Assembly: GCA_965247175.1 (NCBI GenBank)
Contig: OZ252006.1
Location: 2,046,001-2,110,000 of the forward strand
Length of the DNA: 64,000 bases
DNA from: JANQMX01 sp965247175
GTDB taxonomy: Bacteria; Pseudomonadota; Alphaproteobacteria; Kiloniellales; DSM-21159
Direction of reading: 5' to 3'
Each line of letters starts with the position of its first letter. Positions within the stretch are counted from its first letter, which is position 1. The notes beneath the pieces were generated by a model, which worked only from the letters and a program-made list of their open reading frames with translations, made no database searches and was not told the origin of the DNA. Position numbers and translations under genes: made by a program. Below are positions 26,646-35,599 of the stretch, in pieces.

Positions 26646-27635
26646 TCAGTGAAGTCCAGCCGGGCTGGACGCATCCTGGCTTCGCTCGGCCTCCCAAAGG
26701 CACACGGCGACCGGTCCACCATCGAGCGTAAGCGGTGCCTTGAGGGATAGGGCCGCGTCCTTGCACCAACCTTCGATGCGCGGAGCATCGAAGCCCGGCC
26801 AGAGATGCGCGTGCTCCTCCATCAGGGCGCGGTCGTCATGGGCTGCGAAATCGACAATGATCAGCCGCCCGCCCGGCCGCAGCACGCGCCGCGCCTCGCG
26901 CAGCGCCGCCGCCGGCTCGCGTGCGTAGTGCAGCACCATGTTCATGCAGGCAGCATCGAAGCTGCCGTCGGCGAAGGGCAGGTCATACATGTCGGCCAGC
27001 CGCACCTGGCAGTTGGTCAGGTTCGACTGCTCGAGAACGGAGCGCGCCAAGGTCAGCATCTCGCGCGAGATGTCGACGCCGGTCGCCGCCCGCACGTGTG
27101 GCCCCAGCAACTCGACCACGCGCCCGGTGCCGGTGCCGATGTCGAGAAAGTCGACAGGCTGGTCGGCGCGCTCGACGAAGCCGAGCAGCTCGGCGTTGAC
27201 CCGGTCTTCATCGAGATAGAGGCGGCGCAGGTTGTCCCAATTCGCGGCGTTCTTCTTGAAGAAGCGCACGGCACGCTGAAGCCGGCGATCGAGCAGCGCC
27301 TGAAGTTGCTCCAGATCGCGGTTCAAGGTTCGGTCGTCGGCGGGCAGCAGGTCCAGCAGCGCCTCGGCCATATGGCCCATGCGGTCGTGGCGCCGACCGC
27401 GAATGTCGAGGCCTTCGCTGGTCGTGGTGCGGTACCAGGCAAAGGGCCCCTCCTGATTGCGCTGCAGCAGCCCCGCTTCGACCAGCAACTTGAGATGGCG
27501 GGAGATGCGCGGCTGGCTTTGGCCCAGAACCTCGACGAGGTCACTGACGGTCAGCTCAGCGTGGCCGCAAAGGGCCAAAACCCGCAAGCGCGTGGGGTCC
27601 GCCACCGCCTTCAAGCCTCTCAGCACCTCGTCCAC
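26646..27635 (-). CDS. ArsR-family regulator fused to a SAM-dependent methyltransferase (SahR-like)
   Basis: 329 residues: an ArsR winged-helix domain (about 1-90; LKAVADPTRLRVLALCGHAELTV, and the recognition helix in SQPRISRHLKLL) and a class I methyltransferase domain (about 150-310; VDFLDIGTGTGRVVELLG). This architecture is that of alphaproteobacterial SahR regulators, which sense S-adenosylhomocysteine and control methionine-cycle genes such as metF. The GTG start at 27635 has GAGG upstream. It heads the metF run, and a palindrome at 27690-27709 in its promoter region is a likely autoregulatory site. Confidence 0.85.
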   Translation of the reverse strand: MDEVLRGLKAVADPTRLRVLALCGHAELTVSDLVEVLGQSQPRISRHLKLLVEAGLLQRNQEGPFAWYRTTTSEGLDIRGRRHDRMGHMAEALLDLLPADDRTLNRDLEQLQALLDRRLQRAVRFFKKNAANWDNLRRLYLDEDRVNAELLGFVERADQPVDFLDIGTGTGRVVELLGPHVRAATGVDISREMLTLARSVLEQSNLTNCQVRLADMYDLPFADGSFDAACMNMVLHYAREPAAALREARRVLRPGGRLIIVDFAAHDDRALMEEHAHLWPGFDAPRIEGWCKDAALSLKAPLTLDGGPVAVCLWEAERSQDASSPAGLH

Positions 27636-27689
27636 GAAACTCTGTCCCTCTCTAAACTTATCCGGACCGCTTCAAACTACTGCATAAGC

Positions 27690-27709
27690 ATATAATGATT
27701 TCTTTATAT
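27690..27709. promoter_or_regulatory. Palindromic operator candidate upstream of the SahR-like gene
   Basis: A 20-bp AT-rich imperfect palindrome, ATATAATGAT followed by TTCTTTATAT, 55 bp upstream of the regulator's GTG; each half matches the reverse complement of the other at 8 of 10 positions. Long AT-rich palindromes containing TCTTTATAT-like halves are typical of SahR/ArsR operators (recall). The site is an AT island in GC-rich DNA. It could control the whole sahR-metF run. Confidence 0.5.
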
Positions 27710-27865
27710 TCATTTGATGAGTGCGTCAACCACCATCCCCGGAAAGGATGTGGCATCCTGCAGCCAGAGACATGCAGATCGGCCCGCCGGCAAGCGCCGG
27801 CAGCCGAAAAAATCAACTTTTGCAGTGTCTTAGAGTGAGCCCGCTCTGCCACGCGCTATGGGCGA

Positions 27866-28192
27866 TCAGGCGTCGCCGAGCTCCGAAACAGCCTCAGCCA
27901 GCCCTCCTGCTGCGACCAAGGCCTGCAGGCGCGCATCGTCGAACTCCGCCTCCAGCTTGGCAGCCGCGGCATCGGCTTCGGCCTGGAGGTCGTCGGAAAT
28001 ATCCACCGGGTCCGCCTTGCGCCATTCACCGAGATAGTCGTCGGTTGAGCGCAGTTTGGCCCTCATGGCGGCGCGGTCGATGGCCTTCTCGAAGCGCTCG
28101 GTAAGCTGAATCTTCACCTGGTCGCGGCGGCCCTTCTTGGCGATGACCTGCGCCGGAATGTCCCGCCAGTACACGACGATCAACTGAGCCAT
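27866..28192 (-). CDS. 'Virulence factor' family protein (Virulence_fact domain)
   Basis: 108-residue cytoplasmic protein beginning MAQLIVVYWRDIPAQVIAKKGR, the hallmark of the domain family named virulence factor, whose name has no demonstrated meaning here. The middle has KIQLTERFEKAIDRAAMRA and the C-terminus is an Ala/Glu-rich helix. It starts 6 bp after DUF1638 and ends the corrinoid-side operon (mttB-like, corrinoid protein, DUF1638, this gene). The repeated association of these families in alphaproteobacteria suggests a role in corrinoid methyl transfer; the mechanism is unknown. Confidence 0.8.
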   Translation of the reverse strand: MAQLIVVYWRDIPAQVIAKKGRRDQVKIQLTERFEKAIDRAAMRAKLRSTDDYLGEWRKADPVDISDDLQAEADAAAAKLEAEFDDARLQALVAAGGLAEAVSELGDA

Positions 28193-28198
28193 TCTGCC

Positions 28199-28867
28199 TT
28201 ATCTCTCTGCTGAAGTTTCTGTTCTGTCTCGCTCGGCCGCCTGGGCCATGAAGTCGGCCAGCTCGCCGTAACCGGTGAAGCGCCGCTCGTAGGCCAGGCC
28301 CAAGCGCTCTGCCGCCGCCTTGGCCTTGGCATCCAGCTCCGGGTCGTCGGTCTGCGCCAGATAGACCACACGCTTGTAGTGGCCGAACATCATGCCGAGT
28401 AGCTCCGGATGGCGGTCCAGGCCCATATCCTTGACGATCAAGCGCTCGAAATGCCGGGCTAGATAGTCGGTGAGAAAGAGGCTCCCCAGCTCCTCTTCCA
28501 TCAAGCCGTCGAAAGCCCCGGCGCCGGCATAGAAGGAATAGCAGTGCGGCCCAGGAATGCGTTCGACCCCCTCTTCCGCACAGACTTGGTCGAGGAGCCC
28601 CCCGGTGCCACAATCGGCGTAGACCACATAGATGCGTTCATAGCCCTGGGTCCGCGCCGTACGGATGCGCTGGCGCAGGCGCTCGGGAATCTGGTCTGGG
28701 CGATTATGGAGGATGGCCGGTAGGCAGGTCACCTTGAGGTGCGACCAGTCGTTCGCCTGATTGACGGCCAGCATCTCGCGGGCGAGCGCACCGCAGGCGA
28801 TCATCAGCGTCGGCGCACGAGCGCTTTCAAGTCCTTCGGGGACGTTTTCGCGGGGCTTGCTTTGCAT
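28199..28867 (-). CDS. DUF1638 domain-containing protein
   Basis: 222 residues from the ATG at 28867, which has a GGAGGGG ribosome site; a longer frame starts at 28897. Family marks: MIACGALAREMLAVN, LPAILHNRPDQIPERLRQRI, and VVYADCGTGGLLDQVC with a conserved CGTGG. A PGPHCYSFYAG segment adds cysteine and histidine, so a metal or corrinoid-related site is possible. No reaction is established. It lies between the corrinoid protein and the virulence-factor-family gene, a linkage common to MttB-type clusters (recall). Confidence 0.82.
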   Translation of the reverse strand: MQSKPRENVPEGLESARAPTLMIACGALAREMLAVNQANDWSHLKVTCLPAILHNRPDQIPERLRQRIRTARTQGYERIYVVYADCGTGGLLDQVCAEEGVERIPGPHCYSFYAGAGAFDGLMEEELGSLFLTDYLARHFERLIVKDMGLDRHPELLGMMFGHYKRVVYLAQTDDPELDAKAKAAAERLGLAYERRFTGYGELADFMAQAAERDRTETSAER

Positions 28868-28922
28868 TCTGCCACCCCTCCTACCGATGCGCCGCAAACG
28901 GCGCGAGAACGGCCGGTGTGCG

Positions 28923-29639
<717 letters not shown>

Positions 29640-29780
29640 GGCTTGGTCCTTGTTCGCGCCGCGGGTCAATTCGCGTGATTTAGGATACTCACTTCTCGGT
29701 TTCGATACCCTTCATACCGTAACCGAGATCAAACAAACGAATTCTGTCGTCATCGTCGCCATAAACCGGGCGCGACTTCA

Positions 29781-29796
29781 AGTTTCACGTGAAAGC
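29781..29796. promoter_or_regulatory. parS-like palindrome at the 3' end of the mttB-like gene
   Basis: TTTCACGTGAAA (29783-29794) is a perfect 12-bp palindrome overlapping the stop codon of the mttB-like gene. Extended to 16 bp it matches the widely conserved ParB-binding parS consensus TGTTTCACGTGAAACA at 13 of 16 positions. No parAB, gid or other origin-linked genes are in the window, so it may be a chance match or a distant secondary site. Confidence 0.3.
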
Positions 29797-31359
29797 ATCC
29801 GGCATCGTCTGCTTCTTCTTAACCATAAACTCCATCAGTGCTTCCTCCAGGCCCGGGTCGAGGGCCGGGGCCTCGTATTCGGTCAGCATCTGCTTCCAGC
29901 GCTCACTGGCCCGCTGGTAGGTGTCCTTGCCGCCTTCCGCCTCCCACTGCTCGAAGGAGTTGTTGTCGGCCATGTTCGAGCGATAGAAGGCTGTCTCGAA
30001 ATTCGCTTGTGTGTGGTGGCAGCCAAGGAAGTGGCTGCCGGGCCCAACCTCGCGAATGGCATCGAGCGCCTGTCCGTTCTCGCTGAGATCGATGCCCTGG
30101 CTCATGGTCTGCATCATGCCGAGCTGATCGGCGTCCATGACCAGCTTCTCCGGCGACGAGACGAGCCCGCCCTCCAGCCAACCGGCAGCGTGCAGCACGA
30201 AATTGACCCCACCCAAGAGGCTCGGCAGCAGGGTCTGCGCGCTCTCAGAAGCCGCCTGGGCGTCCGGAAGCTTCGAGCCGCAAAGCGAGCCGCCGCTGCG
30301 GCATGGCACGCCGAGGCGCCGAGCAAGCTGGGTGAAGCCATAGAGCACCAGGGCCGGCTCGGGCGTGCCGAAGGTCGGCGCACCGGACTGCATCGACATG
30401 GAGCTGGCAAAGCTACCGAAGACCACAGGCGTGCCAGGGCGCAGAATTTGCGTGAGGGCAATGCCGACCATGCCCTCGGCCAGGGTCTGGGCCAGCACGC
30501 CGGCGGGCGTTACCGGAGCCATGGCGCCGGCGAGAATGAAGGGGGCGACGATGCAGGCCTGGCCGGCGCGGGCGTAGGTCTTGAGCGCGCCCAGCATGGT
30601 GGAATCGTAAGTCAGCGGCGAGTTGACGTTGATCAGGCTGATCAGCACGCAGTTCTCGTCGACGAAGGACTCGCCGAAGAGAACCTTGGCCATCTCCACC
30701 GTGTCGGCGGCGCGCTCGGGATGCGTGACCGAGCCCATGAAGGGCTTGTCCGAGTACTTGATGTGGCTGAACACCATGTCGAGATGGCGCTTGTTGACCG
30801 GCAGGTCGACCGGCTCGCAGACCGTGCCGCCGGAGTGGTGCAGCGCCGGGCTCTGGTAGGCCAGCTTCACCAGGTTGCGGAAATCCTCGATGGTCGCATA
30901 GCGCCGGCCCTCGTCCAGGCTACGATAGAAGGGCGGACCGTAAACTGGCGCGAACACCAGATTGGGCCCGCCGATTGTCACCGAACGCTCGGGGTTGCGT
31001 GCGTGCTGCACGAACTCCGTCGGTGCCGTGGCGATCAGCGAGCGAAGCAGGCCGCGGGGGAAGCGCACCCGCTCTCCCTTCACGTCGGCGCCGGCCGCCT
31101 TGAAGATGGCGAGGGTTTCCTCATCCTCGACGATGTTGACGCCGACTTCCTCAAGGATGGTCTCGGCATTCTCCTCGATCAGAGAAAGCCCCTCTTCGCT
31201 CAGCACCTCGAAGGGTGCGAGCTGCCGGGTGATGAACCTGTACTGCTGAGTTCCGCCCGAGCGCCGCTTCTGGCGCCGCGCCTCGGCACCGCCGCCACTG
31301 CGCCGACGGCCGCCGCCGCGCGCCTGCATGGCGTCCTTACCTTCGGTCCCTTCTTCCAT
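29785..31359 (-). CDS. Trimethylamine methyltransferase superfamily (MttB-like) protein, non-pyrrolysine
   Basis: 524 residues. The MttB TIM-barrel family is evident from VLSEEGLSLIEENAETILEEVGV, the GPPFYRSLDEGRRYATIEDFRN block, the PAGVLAQTLAEGMVGIALTQ segment, and MADNNSFEQWEAEGG near the end. The frame is uninterrupted by TAG, so no pyrrolysine is encoded; such relatives demethylate quaternary amines such as glycine betaine or proline betaine. An Arg/Gly-rich leader covers the first 40 residues. ATG 31329 is an alternative start with AGGA close by. It is followed at 145 bp by its likely corrinoid partner. The substrate is not predictable from sequence. Confidence 0.9.
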   Translation of the reverse strand: MEEGTEGKDAMQARGGGRRRSGGGAEARRQKRRSGGTQQYRFITRQLAPFEVLSEEGLSLIEENAETILEEVGVNIVEDEETLAIFKAAGADVKGERVRFPRGLLRSLIATAPTEFVQHARNPERSVTIGGPNLVFAPVYGPPFYRSLDEGRRYATIEDFRNLVKLAYQSPALHHSGGTVCEPVDLPVNKRHLDMVFSHIKYSDKPFMGSVTHPERAADTVEMAKVLFGESFVDENCVLISLINVNSPLTYDSTMLGALKTYARAGQACIVAPFILAGAMAPVTPAGVLAQTLAEGMVGIALTQILRPGTPVVFGSFASSMSMQSGAPTFGTPEPALVLYGFTQLARRLGVPCRSGGSLCGSKLPDAQAASESAQTLLPSLLGGVNFVLHAAGWLEGGLVSSPEKLVMDADQLGMMQTMSQGIDLSENGQALDAIREVGPGSHFLGCHHTQANFETAFYRSNMADNNSFEQWEAEGGKDTYQRASERWKQMLTEYEAPALDPGLEEALMEFMVKKKQTMPDAFT

Positions 31360-31550
31360 CGCACCGCGCTCCCAGTCCCCGGTGTCTCAGACGTCACAGG
31401 AACTTCAATACCACCATACTCGGCGGAATAGCGCAGAGCATCACGGAGCGGGCCGACTCGACCATCCCGATAGAGACCTAGACTTGCGATGCACCGACCA
31501 GCCGATTGCTGTTCGGCGCCAACCGAAGGGGATGTTGGTGCTTCCGGCGG

Positions 31551-32867
31551 TTACTCGGCGACGGGAAGACAGACGGTGACGCAGGTGCCGCGGTTCTCGT
31601 CGCTGCCGATGTCGAAGTCGCCGTCCATTGCCTCGGTGAGCTGCTTGGAGATCGGCAAACCAAGGCCAACGCCGTCGCTGCCGCTCCAGGCATCGCTGCC
31701 ACGCTCGAAAGGCTGCATGACCCGCTCCAGGGCAGAGGCCGGAATGCCGACCCCGTTGTCACTGACCTTGAGCTCGACCTGTTGCCCGCAAGGCTTGGTG
31801 CTGGCACGAACGCAGACCATGTCGGCGGTCTTGGCATACTTCACCGCGTTGGCCAGCAGGTTCACCAAGATCTGTCGCACCGCCCTGCCGTCACCATAGA
31901 TCGGCGGCATGTCGCCCTCGACCAGGACCATGATCCGCAGACCGCGGTTCTGCGCCTGGCTGCGAACCATGATGACGGCGGACTCGATCGCGCAACGCGG
32001 GTCGACCGCCTCAAAGCGCAGCTGAGGGTGGCCGTTCTCGATCCGCGAGAGATCGAGCAAGCCTTCGATCAGTCCAAGCAGATGCCGCCCACTGTCGGCG
32101 ATGTTGCGGCCATAGCCCATGACCTGGCGGGGGCAGGAGGCGACGCCATCGAGCTGCAACAGCTCACCGAAGCCGATGACGGCGTTCAAGGGCGTGCGCA
32201 CCTCATGACTGACGTTGGCGAGGAAGGAGAGCCTTTCTCGCTCCGCTGCCTCGGCCATATGCAAGGCTTCGCGGGCGCGCGTTTCGCTGCTCTTCACGTC
32301 GGCGACCAGGCGATGGTACTGAATTTCGCGAACGCACCAGCGCGCGATCAGCTGCATCATGGCATCGGCATCGACGGCCGGGTCCTGCTCCTGATCGTGC
32401 ATGGCGAAGACGTGTCCGATGCAGGCGCCCGACTCATCGATCATCCGGTGGCCGCGAAAGAGATAGGCCCCGAGCTCGGTCAACATCTCATCATCGGGAA
32501 AGCGGCGCGCGACGTCTCGATAGAAGCAAACCGGAGAGCCGCCGCTGTAGACCGTATCGCAGGGCGTCCCAGACAGTGGATAGCTGTGGGCGCCCATGTT
32601 GCGACCGTTGTTCCAGACCGCCTCGACCCGCACCATGCCGTCACCGCAGAGCAGGGCAACACCGGCATAGCGATAGCCCAGCAAGGTGGAGAGAGCCAAT
32701 CCGCCCATAGCCAGAACGTTGGTCGGCTGGCTCGGCGGCGTCGAGAGCAGCAGCTCGATGGCCTTGCGCCAACGCTCGAGCACCTCCTGCGACGAAGAGG
32801 CAGGCGGCGGCAGGAGTGGCTCCTGGCCTCCGATCACGTCATAGCTGTCCAGTTTCTCTGGTTGCAC
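31551..32867 (-). CDS. Soluble sensor histidine kinase with GAF-like input domain
   Basis: 438 residues with no membrane span. Residues about 25-185 look like a GAF domain (ALSTLLGYRYAGVALL; CDTVYSGGSPVCFYRDVAR), then a coiled-coil linker, a HisKA domain with H221 in FLANVSHEVRTPLNAVIGF, and a HATPase_c domain with NLLANAVKYAK, DNGVGIP and GVGLGLPIS. It autophosphorylates in response to a cytoplasmic signal. No response regulator is encoded nearby. The GTG start has AGGA just upstream. Cysteines in the GAF part (C103, C114, C149) could sense redox state (inference). Confidence 0.9.
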   Translation of the reverse strand: MQPEKLDSYDVIGGQEPLLPPPASSSQEVLERWRKAIELLLSTPPSQPTNVLAMGGLALSTLLGYRYAGVALLCGDGMVRVEAVWNNGRNMGAHSYPLSGTPCDTVYSGGSPVCFYRDVARRFPDDEMLTELGAYLFRGHRMIDESGACIGHVFAMHDQEQDPAVDADAMMQLIARWCVREIQYHRLVADVKSSETRAREALHMAEAAERERLSFLANVSHEVRTPLNAVIGFGELLQLDGVASCPRQVMGYGRNIADSGRHLLGLIEGLLDLSRIENGHPQLRFEAVDPRCAIESAVIMVRSQAQNRGLRIMVLVEGDMPPIYGDGRAVRQILVNLLANAVKYAKTADMVCVRASTKPCGQQVELKVSDNGVGIPASALERVMQPFERGSDAWSGSDGVGLGLPISKQLTEAMDGDFDIGSDENRGTCVTVCLPVAE

Positions 32868-33047
32868 GCAATCCTACCCTGGTCGGCCTTCGGAGAGCCC
32901 GGAGGGCACGTTTGAAGAATGGAGGGAGATCGTTCGGCCCCAAGCGCCCGCTAGCTGCGTTTAGCTATGCCCAATGACACCCCGAGACAGACAATAACCC
33001 CGCGAGAGTTACCGTTTGCTTAGGCGGGGTCACCGGTAGGCTGCGAG

Positions 33048-33986
33048 TTAGGTAGACCCGCTCTGCGCCAAGCGGGATTCCCGGTATGAGATATAAATGC
33101 CACTGGCAATGACGATGGCGATGCCAAGCCAGGTCAGGCTATGGGGAAAGTCGCCGAACCAGAAGTATCCGATGGCGGTCATCGACACGATTTCCCAGTA
33201 GGTGAAGGGCGCGAGCGTCGACGCCGGCGCCAGCTCGAAGGCCTTGATCAAGAGGAAATGACCGGTCGCCGCGACGGCGCCCATGACGATCATCGCCAGC
33301 CAGTCGGCCAGTGCCGGCGGCTGCCAGTACCATATCATCACGATCGACATTACCAGGGCGCCGATGAGGGCGGTGTAAGCCAGGGTGACGAGCGGCGGGG
33401 CACTGCCCGCGAGCTTGCGGGTGGCGATCAGGTAGCAGGCGAAGACACAGCCAGCCGCCAGCGCCAGAAACGAGCCGACCTGGAAGACGCCGGCGCCCGG
33501 TCTAATGATGATCAACACCCCGACAAAGCCGACCAGCACGGCGGACCACCGCCGGATGCCGACCCTTTCCGCCAAGAGCCAGGGCGATAGCGCCGTGACG
33601 ATGAGCGGAGAGACGAAGACCAGGGCCAAAGCATCGGTGAGCGGCATGACAGCGATTGCCGCGAAAAAGAACACGGTCGAACCAAGCAGAAGGCCGCCGC
33701 GCAGAACTTGTGCCATTGGGCGCTCAGGCAGGAAGCCGGCGGCTCCATAGCGCCATAGGATGATCGGCAAGAGGATGATCAGATGAAAGAAGTAGCGCGC
33801 CCAGACCACCTGAAAGACGTGAAAGTCGGCACTGAGGTGTTTGGCTATGCCGTCCATGACCGGGACGAGCGTCATGGCGCCGACCACCAGCAGGATGCCG
33901 CTGGTGACGGAACGGCCCGTTCGGTGTGCGGCGTTACCGATCATGCCCGTGAGAAGAACAGGCTTCCCGCTGTCAGAGAAGCCCAT
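33048..33986 (-). CDS. DMT superfamily transporter (EamA)
   Basis: 312 residues, ten predicted helices in two EamA repeats (GILLVVGAMTLVPVMDGIAKH at the start; ASTLAPFTYWEIVSMTAIGYF in the second half). An inner-membrane permease for a small metabolite, substrate unknown. It is unrelated in detail to the EamA gene at 20624. An inverted repeat (ACCCCGC 32997-33003, GCGGGGT 33024-33030) lies just beyond its stop. It is an isolated single-gene unit between the histidine kinase and ldtR. Confidence 0.86.
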   Translation of the reverse strand: MGFSDSGKPVLLTGMIGNAAHRTGRSVTSGILLVVGAMTLVPVMDGIAKHLSADFHVFQVVWARYFFHLIILLPIILWRYGAAGFLPERPMAQVLRGGLLLGSTVFFFAAIAVMPLTDALALVFVSPLIVTALSPWLLAERVGIRRWSAVLVGFVGVLIIIRPGAGVFQVGSFLALAAGCVFACYLIATRKLAGSAPPLVTLAYTALIGALVMSIVMIWYWQPPALADWLAMIVMGAVAATGHFLLIKAFELAPASTLAPFTYWEIVSMTAIGYFWFGDFPHSLTWLGIAIVIASGIYISYRESRLAQSGST

Positions 33987-34119
33987 AGGCAGGCATAGCG
34001 CCTCTGCAGAAATGAAGTTCGGCCGTGCGCTTGGTTGACATCACAAGCGCACAAGGCCGCCGGAGCGGCCGCCTTTGCGGGTCTTACTCGAAGTGTTGGA
34101 TAGGAAGCCTGAAGGCGGC

Positions 34120-34590
34120 CTAGGCCGCCCAGGTGTTCCGCTGGCCGAACTGCTGCGGCGTCGAAAGGAAACGCAGCAGGCGGCTCATCACTTCAAATGA
34201 CTGCTTCAGCTCGGCAGCCGAGATGTTCCCGGACTCGAGATCCGCAGCGTGGCGGTCGAAGAGCTGTGCAACGGTGTCGACCACTTCGCGGCCACGGTCG
34301 CTGACGCGAACGTGGAACGAGCGGCGGTCATGCTGCGAACGCTCCTGCTTGAGATAGCCGTTCTCGACCATCTTCTTCACGTTGTAGGAGACATTCGAGC
34401 CGAGATAGTAGCCGCGGTGGGTCAGCTCGCCGATCGACAACTCGTCGGTGCCGATGTTGAACAGAATGAGCGCCTGAACGTTGTTCAGGTCGCGGATCCC
34501 CAGTCGGTCCAGCTCTGCCTTGACGATCTCCAGCGTTTGCCGATGCAAGCGCTCGACGATCTGCAGCGTATCGAGATAAAGTTCCTTCAC
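34120..34590 (-). CDS. ldtR: MarR-family regulator, LdtR type
   Basis: 156 residues, winged-helix MarR protein. LdtR was characterised in Liberibacter and rhizobia as a regulator of an L,D-transpeptidase and of osmotic stress and motility genes. Visible: the helix ETLQIVERLHRQ-like start, the LNNVQALILFNIG segment, recognition helix GSNVSYNVKKMVENGYL, and the wing QERSQHDRRSFHVRVSDRGRE. Conservation across alphaproteobacteria is high. The target ldtP is not in the window. Confidence 0.87.
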   Translation of the reverse strand: MKELYLDTLQIVERLHRQTLEIVKAELDRLGIRDLNNVQALILFNIGTDELSIGELTHRGYYLGSNVSYNVKKMVENGYLKQERSQHDRRSFHVRVSDRGREVVDTVAQLFDRHAADLESGNISAAELKQSFEVMSRLLRFLSTPQQFGQRNTWAA

Positions 34591-34696
34591 GGTTCAGCCT
34601 CTTCCTGACGCGTAACGCCAAGTTGCCCAAACTCCGAATAGGTTAGGCCCAACCGGCTTAAAGACCGCTTAATAGAAAAAAACCAAAGTTTTTTCG

Positions 34697-35542
34697 CTAT
34701 TTGCCCCGTCCTCGGGCCGTCATCTCAGCCCACTCCTCGGGGCTCAAATCGCGCATGATATTGAACTGGCCGGCCCCCCCAAGCCATTCGCCACCGTCGA
34801 GATGCACCAGCTCACCGTTCATGTAGCCGGCCTGATCACTGACCATGTAGCTGGCCAGATCCGCCAGCTCCTCATGCCGCCCAACGCGGCCGAGCGGTAT
34901 CTTGTCGAGCCAGGCTTTCTCCAAGCGCTCATTGGGAACCAGCCGCTCCCAGGCCCCTTCAGTGGGAAAAGGACCCGGTGCAATGGCATTGAGACGAATG
35001 CCCTTTGGCCCCCACTCGACCGCGAGGGAGCGGGTCAGGGCGAGCACGCCGGCTTTGCCGACCGCTGACGGCACAACGTAGGCCGAGCCGGTCCAGGCGT
35101 AGGCGGTGAGAATGGACAGGACGTTGCCGCTCCGCCCTTCGGCAATCCAGCGCTTGCCGGCCTCGAGCGTCATGTAGGTGGAGCCATGCAACACGATGCC
35201 GACCACCGCATCGAAGGCCCGGTGGCTCAGGTCTTCTGTCTGGGCTAGGAAGTTGCCGGCGGCGTTGTTGACCAGGACGTCGAGAGGTCCCTCCTGCCAC
35301 ACCCGGTCAAGCACCTCGCCGACCATCTCCGGATCGCGGATGTCGAGCCGCTGCCAATGGCTACGCCCTGGATAGTCCTTTTCCCAGGCGGCACAGGATT
35401 CCCGCAAAAGCTCTTCCCGCCGGCTGGCGATCGTGACGTCCGCTCCGAGGCTCAGAAAGCGGCTGGCCATGCTGTGGCCCAGGCCGCTGCCGCCGCCGGT
35501 GACGAGGATGCGCTTGTCTTTCAGGAGGTCGGAGCGAAACAT
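34697..35542 (-). CDS. SDR oxidoreductase, 2,4-dienoyl-CoA reductase-like
   Basis: 281 residues, Rossmann-fold short-chain dehydrogenase. The NADP(H) site ILVTGGGSGLGHSMASRF lies at about 12-29 and NNAAGNFLAQTEDLS follows. The usual YxxxK is replaced by SAVGKAG, Ser at the Tyr position, which fits peroxisomal/bacterial 2,4-dienoyl-CoA reductase (DECR) relatives that use a different active-site arrangement. It should reduce dienoyl-CoAs in unsaturated fatty acid oxidation. It is divergent from the acyl-CoA synthetase at 35600, with 57 bp between them, so they probably share control. Confidence 0.82.
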   Translation of the reverse strand: MFRSDLLKDKRILVTGGGSGLGHSMASRFLSLGADVTIASRREELLRESCAAWEKDYPGRSHWQRLDIRDPEMVGEVLDRVWQEGPLDVLVNNAAGNFLAQTEDLSHRAFDAVVGIVLHGSTYMTLEAGKRWIAEGRSGNVLSILTAYAWTGSAYVVPSAVGKAGVLALTRSLAVEWGPKGIRLNAIAPGPFPTEGAWERLVPNERLEKAWLDKIPLGRVGRHEELADLASYMVSDQAGYMNGELVHLDGGEWLGGAGQFNIMRDLSPEEWAEMTARGRGK

Positions 35543-35599
35543 GTCAGCCTCGTTCGTGTTGTCTTGTCGTTGCTGGGTATTGGTTGAGGATGAGGCGCG

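Noticed and set aside
29785..31359. Pyrrolysine-containing trimethylamine methyltransferase
   Set aside because: No in-frame TAG; the gene is an uninterrupted non-pyrrolysine MttB relative, and no pylS/pylT is seen.
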